Shown: one piece after another, positions 57,333 through 64,000 of the stretch
Layout: every line of letters starts with the position of its first letter
How positions within the stretch are numbered: the first letter of the stretch is position 1
NCBI GenBank assembly: GCA_903813345.2
Contig: CAIIXF020000009.1
Location: 5,884,030-5,948,029, forward strand
DNA: 64,000 nt
Source: Owenia fusiformis
Lineage: Eukaryota > Annelida > Polychaeta > Sabellida > Oweniidae
Reading direction: 5' to 3'
Made by a program: the position numbers and the translations under genes
The notes under the pieces: generated by a model
Database searches by the model: none
Seen by the model: the letters and a program-made list of their open reading frames with translations, nothing else
Told to the model about the DNA's origin: nothing

Positions 57333-60300
57333 GTAGGTAGTTTCAACTACATTGTTTCCCATCCATGTATAATGAATATTTTTCGTATGTGTACTCCACG
57401 TTTAATGACAAATGAAGGGAAATACTAAGTGCATATAATAAATGTGGCAGACTAACAGTATATATATTTTTTAATAAGGATTGGTTAAAATGTGTACGTT
57501 TTTTGGTCCACACAAATAACTTAAAACAGGAATCCCATCGACAGAGGTTTTTAAACGTGCCACTGTTGTTGACGGAAAAGTGGATTTCGCGAGTCAGATG
57601 GACAAATCAATGTTAACTAAAATGGCTGAAAATAAAAAAAAATGGATATAATTTTTTGCTGATTTTTTGTAACAAAATTATTTCATATATCTACTCTTTA
57701 CATTGACATGGATTTTTACAATGTAGGACAGCTGAAATTATTTGTAAAGCTAGGAAATGGGTCAAAAGTGAATTTCGCGAGACAAAATTGGCAGCCATTT
57801 TGAAAATAGGCGAGCGTCAACACTCGTATACATGTATTTTAGCAATTGTATAGAGATTATCGGAAGGGTTGCATACAAATCCTTCAAAAGCTCTAATTCC
57901 AGTAAATGTTATTACACATGGTAAATACATTGTCCGTCAAATGTATTATCCCTAAAAAATATTTTTTACCCATCTTTTATTTTTGCATTTATAGCAAACA
58001 CTATTTGTAAAAACGGTCATAGTTAATTTGAAAATATATAAATTGAAACTAAATGTATGGTGAGTACCTTTGAAAAAAATTGTATTATTGCTTATTAAAC
58101 TTGTAGAATAGATCTGATTATAATAATACACCGCTATAAAAGCACTTTTTCGGTGTGAAAATCCAATTTCTAAATTAGCAATACTGATATTTCTTTCCTT
58201 TTCTCATTTCCAACATTCCATTTTTATTCTTTTAAATGCATACCAACATCTCGTTTATTTTATTCTTTTATTCTCTGGAATGAAAGCAAGTTAAACTCTC
58301 TTTCATCGACTTAGTCAGATGGAAAAACGGAGTTCCCTTTCCAGCATTTATTGCAAAAATCACTAGATTACAATTAACAAAATGTAATAATGTCAATCGC
58401 CCTAAAAGCATTACAGGCACATCCCCGAATAAAGAAAATACATATAATGCAAGTTATTGGAAAATAAATATAAGTGTAATGACAATTTTTTCAACAAATC
58501 ATGGCCATTCTTATTTATAAGGGCAATCCAATCTAGTTTTATATCATGTACTCACAAACGACAAACTTCCGATACGTTTTGTATTTTGATAGGATATAAT
58601 CTAGAAGATTGCCACATTTGAATCTTTCTTTTCATTGATTGTATATTTATTCTAGGTAGTGAGGAGGAGGGCGAGGATGAAGCAGAACCAGAATATGGAG
58701 GTGATTATAAACAAGATTACTTAATCAATGCTTTAGTATAGATAGTACTAGATATAAAAAAGGTTGTCCTAAATATAATTAGCCGTGAATTTAATGACAC
58801 TTTATTTTGTTATCTGTTCTTACTGTTGGATAATGACATTTTATGGTCAAAATCTGTTTAGACCAGTACTTGCAGATGGATGATGACATTTTATATGGTC
58901 ATATTCTGTTTATACCAGTGCTTTCGACTGGATAATGACATTCAATATGGTCATATTCTGTTTATACCAGTACTTACAGATGGATAATGGCATTTTATAT
59001 GACCATATATCTGTTTATACCAGTTCTTACAGTTGGATAATGACATTTTATGGTCAAAATCTGTTTATACCAGTGCTTTCGGGTGGATAATTACATTTTA
59101 TATGGTCATATTCTGTTTATATCAGTAGTTTCGGGTGGATACTAACATTGTATGATCAAAATCTGTTTATACCAGTACTTTCGGGTAGATAATGATATTT
59201 TATATTGTCAAAATCTGTTTATACCAGTACTTTCGCTTGGGTGGATAATGACATTTTATATGGCCATATATTAGTTTAAACCAGTACGTACAGATGGATA
59301 ATGTCATTTTATATGATCACATTTCTGTGGTGTGATGTGCCAGTTCTTTCGGGTTGATAATGCCATTTTATGGTCATATATCTGTTTAAACCAGTACTTT
59401 CGCCCGGTTGGACATATTCTTTTATACCAGTACAAACACGTGGATATGGCCACATATCTCTTTATAACAGTGGTTTGTTTTGAGTATTGACTATGCGTGA
59501 TGGGGAGGAGGGGTAAAGAATATGATAATTTCGAAAAAGCATTGGATAAGCATGGACATCATGCCATTTCAATAAATCACTACGAAAATGAAATGTCTCA
59601 AATCCTCAGTTATACATCCTCGAAAAGCATATTTTAAACTAGTCTTTTTATAATTATTTTTTCTAACACTTTTACTAGGGGTTTCTCGATGTTTTGATAT
59701 GTACAGGTAGTTGGTAATTGACGTTTTTCAAATGCTTCTTTTTATGTGTTGTCACCGGTCAAATAGTTTACCATCGTATAAATGTGTCATTTTAGATAAG
59801 GCAGGAGGCGACATGGCTGAAGATGAAGCAAAGGTTAGGGCTGGTGCCATTGCTACGAAAATGTGGCCACAGGGGAAAGTTTATTATTCGATTGATGCAG
59901 CTAAATTGAGTAAGTTTAGATGATATTTTTAATTAGAAGTTCAAAAGGTGAAAATTGCAATCAATAAATCCATAAATATAGGAGTTGTATCAAGTCTGCG
60001 TTTTTATCTTTACATATCTATAACAGCATCTTAGAATACCAACTAATTGTGATTTACACAATACATTTCGTGGACCTTCGAAAATTCGCTTAGATTGCTG
60101 TATTTCCTCCTTTCACATTCCATCTCTTAATTTTTCCTAACATTGATGATAGTTTAAGTAACATCAATGTCTCCTTAAATATATTTAAATTATTAGCCTA
60201 TTGGTGAATGATGCCATTGGTACGGAGCCACACAAATTAAAAAAAATTATGTTCATCCTTTCAGCTGCCAGTACCATAGCCAACATAACAAAGGCCATGC

Positions 60301-63070
60301 AGATAATCCAAACAAAGACAACGATAGGTCGTGCAATATGTATACGGTTTACCAAAAAAACAAGTATGCTGACCAGGAATTATATCTTTATAACGAAAAA
60401 GGACGGGTGTGTATTTAATTCCTAATATTATGATTATATGGTTCGTTTATCAATACCCTCTATTTGCTTGCTTTTAATTATCAATAGAGAGATTTGATCT
60501 TTGGTGACAAGGTCCATATATACTGGTACTTAGATTTTACTAGAAAAACTACTTATTTAGCACGAGCACTGCGGTAACTAGTTAAGTAGAATTAGAATTG
60601 TTTCGCCATTGTAAATTCAATCATTACAGATGCTGGTCCAAGGTTGGCATGAAAGGTGGGAAGCAGGAACTGTCAATAGGATTTGGTTGCAGCTCTACAG
60701 GAACAATAATGCATGAGCTTTTACACGCCCTCGGTTTTTTCCATGAGCAGGCAAGATACGATCGTGATTCGAGTATTATAATACATTGGAAAAACATCAA
60801 ACCGGGTAAGAATTTGTTCAGAGAACCGATCTTGTGTATCCTTCTCAGCTACGAAAGTCTCTAATTTGTATATTTATCAACAATCAGGAATGATTTTTAG
60901 AAATAAAAAAAATTATCGTTTCTGCTTATATTATCTTCATCTTTGAATAATATCATCTGATATTTTAAATGCAAAATTTCCACTACCCATTTTGTCATCG
61001 GGTTTATTTATAGTTTAACAATGCATTTCCGCACACAAATTATACGCTCTAGAACTAGATTCGAATTTTAGGTTGGTCTGGCAACTTTGATATGCAACCT
61101 AAAGGGGGCATTGAAAAGTACAAGGATAGTTATGATACGGAAAGTATAATGCATTATGGACCAGCTGCATTTACAAAAGGAAAGGGATTCAAAACTATTG
61201 ATCTCAAAAAAGCGAGTAATAAAGTTTTTGGACAACGAACTCACCTTAGTGACCAGGACATCAAGGCAGTATCAAGGATGTATAAATGCACAGGTATTGA
61301 AGTTATATAGCTTGTAATGTTGCATTGATCATCAAAAAATATATTTTGAAGTGAAGTGGGATTATAATGACGTGAACGAGATTAGGGTGAAATATGGGAT
61401 AACAGGGCTTTTTGTCACTAGCAGATAGCGTCAAAGCTTATCAGACGACTGTTACATAAATTTAAAGCATTTATCATACGCTTTTCAATCAAAATGAAAT
61501 GCAATTATTTTAATTTCAAAAATAAAGCGACGCAAATTATTTGGAAAACATTGTCCTTGCAAAATGGTCACAATAAAATTTGATTGCCATAAATGACAAT
61601 GGCTATAAAAATTCATTATTGTAGTATCTCAAATAATCTTTGCCATATACACAAATTACCTGAGTTTTGATATTTTGCCAATTTGATGTGTCAAAAATAA
61701 AGACACAGTATCCTTATTTTATTTATTTTTGGGTGAAATTAATGTTTTTATTGTTATAAGGGCGGGGCACAGAAGGTGACTGAAATTTTGTAATATGCAT
61801 CTAAATAACTATTGTGCAATTTGGAACGCTTAGAACAATTCTCGGATTAGTGAGCGGATCTGGCTTGTATTTAGTGCAATGGTTGAAATTAGGGAGTTTA
61901 AGCTTGCATATAAAATTGAAACGCCAACCTATAAGTATGACTGATCGCCCATACAAATGCATCGTTTAAATGTTATGTTATGTTATATTTTATTTATGTC
62001 TCACGCCATTTAAAATACATACAATTATAAAACAATAATATTAAAATCGTCTGGCCCGGCCTGTGTCGACCTTAAAATATTTCCTGTCCACTTTTAGGTT
62101 GTGAAAAGCATTGCAAGCTTAAACTCAGTATTGTTGCAAATCATCCCCTGTCAGATATGAGTGTATCGTATGATTGTATCTATGTCTATCAATAGTTTAG
62201 GTTGTAATGTTATATACCATTTTGTATGTAATTTATTTTTCTGACAAATATCGGAACTTCGTTCTTTGCAATGATCATATCTTACAAAGGAGTTTACATA
62301 TTATACGACAATCATCTATTATTTGTTCTCATGCAGAATATGCCAAATCAAGGTGCGCACTATTGAAAAATATACTCAATCCAACCTCAAATGATTATAG
62401 AGGTTCTGATTTATGAACACATCTACATTTACATAAGTGGGGCTTTCTTGTATTACACAATTTGAAGGAAAGTTTAGCATCATGTTCTTGGAAATTACTT
62501 TTTATCTTTATCTTGATTTATTGTCTCGTTGACTTTGACTGAGCTATTTTCTTTTCAAAATGTGGCCATACTTTGAAGCCTACTTTGTGTGGATCCCATC
62601 TTGCATTTTATACTGAGTTTCAAAGCTATCTAAAGTTATGAACAAATGAAATCGTTGATCGAGAAAGGTCCTATTAGAATTCTACATGTTATTTTACCAT
62701 GCGAACCTATTTGCCAGGGTAAAATTAACATGTAATTATTAAACCTAACTAATTGAAGTAAACATGTCATTTCAATTACTTCAAAGGCACTGGAAGTGGT
62801 ATTCCTGCAGACTCATCATCAACTTCATCAAGGACATTTGCTTCAAGAACGTCAAGTAACCCGAGAACAACCTCAACTGGCTCAAGAACAGCCTCGACTG
62901 GCTCGAGAACAGCCTCGACTGGCTCGAGAACAGCCTCAACTGGCTCAAGAACAGCCTCAACTGGCTCGAGAACAGCCTCGACTGGCTCGAGAACTTATTC
63001 CCGAACGCCTGTGACAGTAACTAGGCCAAGGTATCCGCCCACAAGGTCTAGAACATATGGAAGACGATAA
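57098..63070 (+). CDS. Secreted astacin metalloprotease with Ser/Thr/Arg heptad-repeat tail (astacin 2)
   Basis: Exons 57098-57332, 58656-58700, 59796-59909, 60265-60406, 60630-60805, 61072-61293 and 62787-63070 give 405 residues. A signal peptide (LLSAVGLVFFLAAYGVQT) is followed by an acidic, probably coiled, pro-region with an alternating Glu/Lys run, then GGDM with Asp99 at the expected aspartate-switch position. The catalytic domain has HELLHALGFFHEQ (His207, Glu208, His211, His217) and SIMHY (Met264, Tyr266). Residues 312-405 are a tail of heptads TGSRTAS (21-bp units) ending SRTYGRR. Exon number, phases and the lengths of exons 4 and 5 equal those of astacin 1, so the two are tandem paralogues. 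The tail has no homology to known domains that I recognise; Arg at every seventh residue is its main feature. Confidence 0.93.
58656..58700 (+). CDS. Astacin 2 exon 2 (45 nt, acidic)
   Basis: SEEEGEDEAEPEYG between tattctag and gtgatt. Phase 1 in and out. Confidence 0.78.
58770..59480. repeat. Minisatellite, ~50-60-bp irregular unit
   Basis: Repeated 'tctgtttataccagtacttt', 'cgggtggataatgacatttt' and 'atatggtcata' segments fill much of the intron between astacin 2 exons 2 and 3. Copies are diverged, so this array is older than those in the myosin gene. Confidence 0.85.
59796..59909 (+). CDS. Astacin 2 exon 3 (pro-region switch and mature start)
   Basis: DKAGGDMAEDEAKVRAGAIA then KMWPQGKVYYSIDAAKL. 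GGDM fits the F-x-G-D propeptide motif position. Confidence 0.9.
   Translation: MRQEATWLKMKQRLGLVPLLRKCGHRGKFIIRLMQLN
60265..60406 (+). CDS. Astacin 2 exon 4
   Basis: IANITKAMQIIQTKTTIGRA to NYIFITKKDG, matching astacin 1 exon 4 in length (142 nt), phase and sequence pattern. Confidence 0.92.
60630..60805 (+). CDS. Astacin 2 exon 5 (zinc-binding helix)
   Basis: CWSKVGMKGG, then HELLHALGFFHEQARYDRDS: complete astacin signature. 176 nt, gtaaga donor. Confidence 0.97.
61072..61293 (+). CDS. Astacin 2 exon 6 (Met-turn)
   Basis: YDTESIMHYGPAAFTKGKGF through FGQRTHLSDQDIKAVSRMYK and CT. Met-turn intact. Confidence 0.95.
62787..63070 (+). CDS. Astacin 2 exon 7 (Ser/Thr/Arg heptad tail, stop)
   Basis: The acceptor is weak (acttcaaag, ag 62785-62786) but is the one that keeps the frame of exon 6. 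Encodes GTGSGIPADSSSTSSRTFAS, about six TGSRTAS heptads (62876-62995), then a basic Pro/Arg end and TAA. The Gln/Leu/Arg frame at 62796-63014 is a shadow. Confidence 0.85.
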
Positions 63071-63404
63071 AATGACATCCTTATGTATGGATGCATGGAG
63101 TCAACCCCACATGACCCTCTAACAATATTGATATTTATACAATATCATACACTTAATACTCTGTACACTGTAAAATATTTACTCACTCGTGATCTTATTA
63201 GGAGACTGGTTATAAGAAGTTCAGAGTGGAAACGATAAGTTATTTTACAGTGTGCAATAATGCTAATAATTAAATTATTACTATCGTAATTGAATGCCCA
63301 AATCCCACACGATGTTGGATAATGAGCACCGATTCACATTTTCACAAGGAATACAAACCTTCCATTGTACATATGTCAGGCAAAGTGTGTTACGAGTAAG
63401 AAAC

Positions 63405-63410
63405 AATAAA
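63405..63410 (+). terminator. Polyadenylation signal of astacin 2
   Basis: AATAAA lies 335 nt after the stop codon, in an AT-rich setting followed by a T/G-containing stretch. It is the first clear canonical signal downstream. Confidence 0.55.
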
Positions 63411-64000
63411 TATTTGAACAATTTTAAACATGTCTTATCTGAGCATCTCACAATCTGAACACTTCTTTTGTCCTAACTTCTTTATCTTCCATTGATTCTC
63501 ATATTTAAAAAAACTGAAATGCGAACACCTGTTAGGCTGTTATTGTGGAACGGGGTCACGCTGTACATAGAATAACGAGAGCAAAATAAAGTGACCCAAC
63601 TCTAAACTTGTCTCTATATCTTTTAGTCAAGATCTCCATCTTTAAATTCACCAAAACAACAGCATGTGATAAAGTAAACAAACCAGTGATCTCCCCATGT
63701 CACTTTTACCGGGGGCTCCCCCTACTTGAAACCAAAGGCCCCCCAGTTGGCACCCAGTTGGCATCTGCATTTCAACCTCTGATTTGAAAAATGGGTGAAG
63801 TAAGCACCTACACGGAGATATTGTGAGCGTAGCTAGTGCTGATTTTTTCAGACTTGAAATCTTGCACCCAGTTGAAAATTTTTTTTGGGGAGAACACTGC
63901 AAACAATACAAATAGGTAAACAAATAACACACTTTTCTTCATGATTTGACAATTGTAAGAAGAAGAATGAATGTAATATAATAAAGGAGTTGTACTAGTA
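63411..64000. other. Window end, no gene recognised
   Basis: A GC-richer patch (63700-63860, 'ccccccagttggcacccagt' and related) looks like a dispersed repeat fragment. The minus-strand frame 63648-63932 has no family motif. Confidence 0.35.

Noticed and set aside
62796-63014. Gln/Arg/Leu repeat frame
   Set aside because: Alternative frame of the 21-bp repeat in astacin 2 exon 7; does not fit the incoming splice phase.

Overview
This is eukaryotic (metazoan) DNA: AT-rich, spliced genes with GT-AG introns, and very heavy loading with minisatellites and small inverted-repeat elements. The genes (MyTH4-FERM myosin, tandem astacins, a Crypton-type recombinase) and the dispersed repeat styles (tracts of 'cgtccgtccgtccg', 'ggcggccatttt') suggest a marine invertebrate, most likely a mollusc and perhaps a bivalve. 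This is inference; no species-specific marker was recognised.

Region 1 (1-29185, + strand) is the 3' part of an unconventional myosin heavy chain. Sixteen exons encode the C-terminal 572 residues, a MyTH4 domain followed by a FERM domain; the motor lies upstream of the window. All phases join without a frame break. Introns hold minisatellites of 17-105 bp units, a mariner element, pogo-like MITEs and other palindromic elements. The intron 16628-21085 also carries an apparently intact two-exon tyrosine-recombinase gene of Crypton (DUF3504) type (18514-20127).

Region 2 (29186-40547) has no recognisable gene. It holds a 20-bp array, a TIR-bounded 17-bp array and a 66-bp array with higher-order structure, interrupted by a MITE and by a decayed copy of the signal-peptide exon of the next gene.

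Region 3 (40548-63070, + strand) has two paralogous secreted astacin metalloproteases with the same seven-exon, same-phase structure (433 and 405 aa). Each has a signal peptide, an acidic pro-region, a complete HExxHxxGxxH catalytic domain and a low-complexity, Arg-rich C-terminal tail built of 7-residue (21-bp) repeats. The two tails share period and Arg content but not sequence. Between the genes lie dispersed repeats, a recent 549-bp-period tandem duplication and a dead non-LTR retrotransposon fragment.

The most unusual signal is that minisatellites in the myosin gene sit directly upstream of true 3' splice sites and contain copies of those sites. The clearest case (24580-26488) is a 105-bp unit made of intron end plus about 45 nt of the following exon, giving eight decoy acceptors before the real one; the last two would extend the exon in frame.
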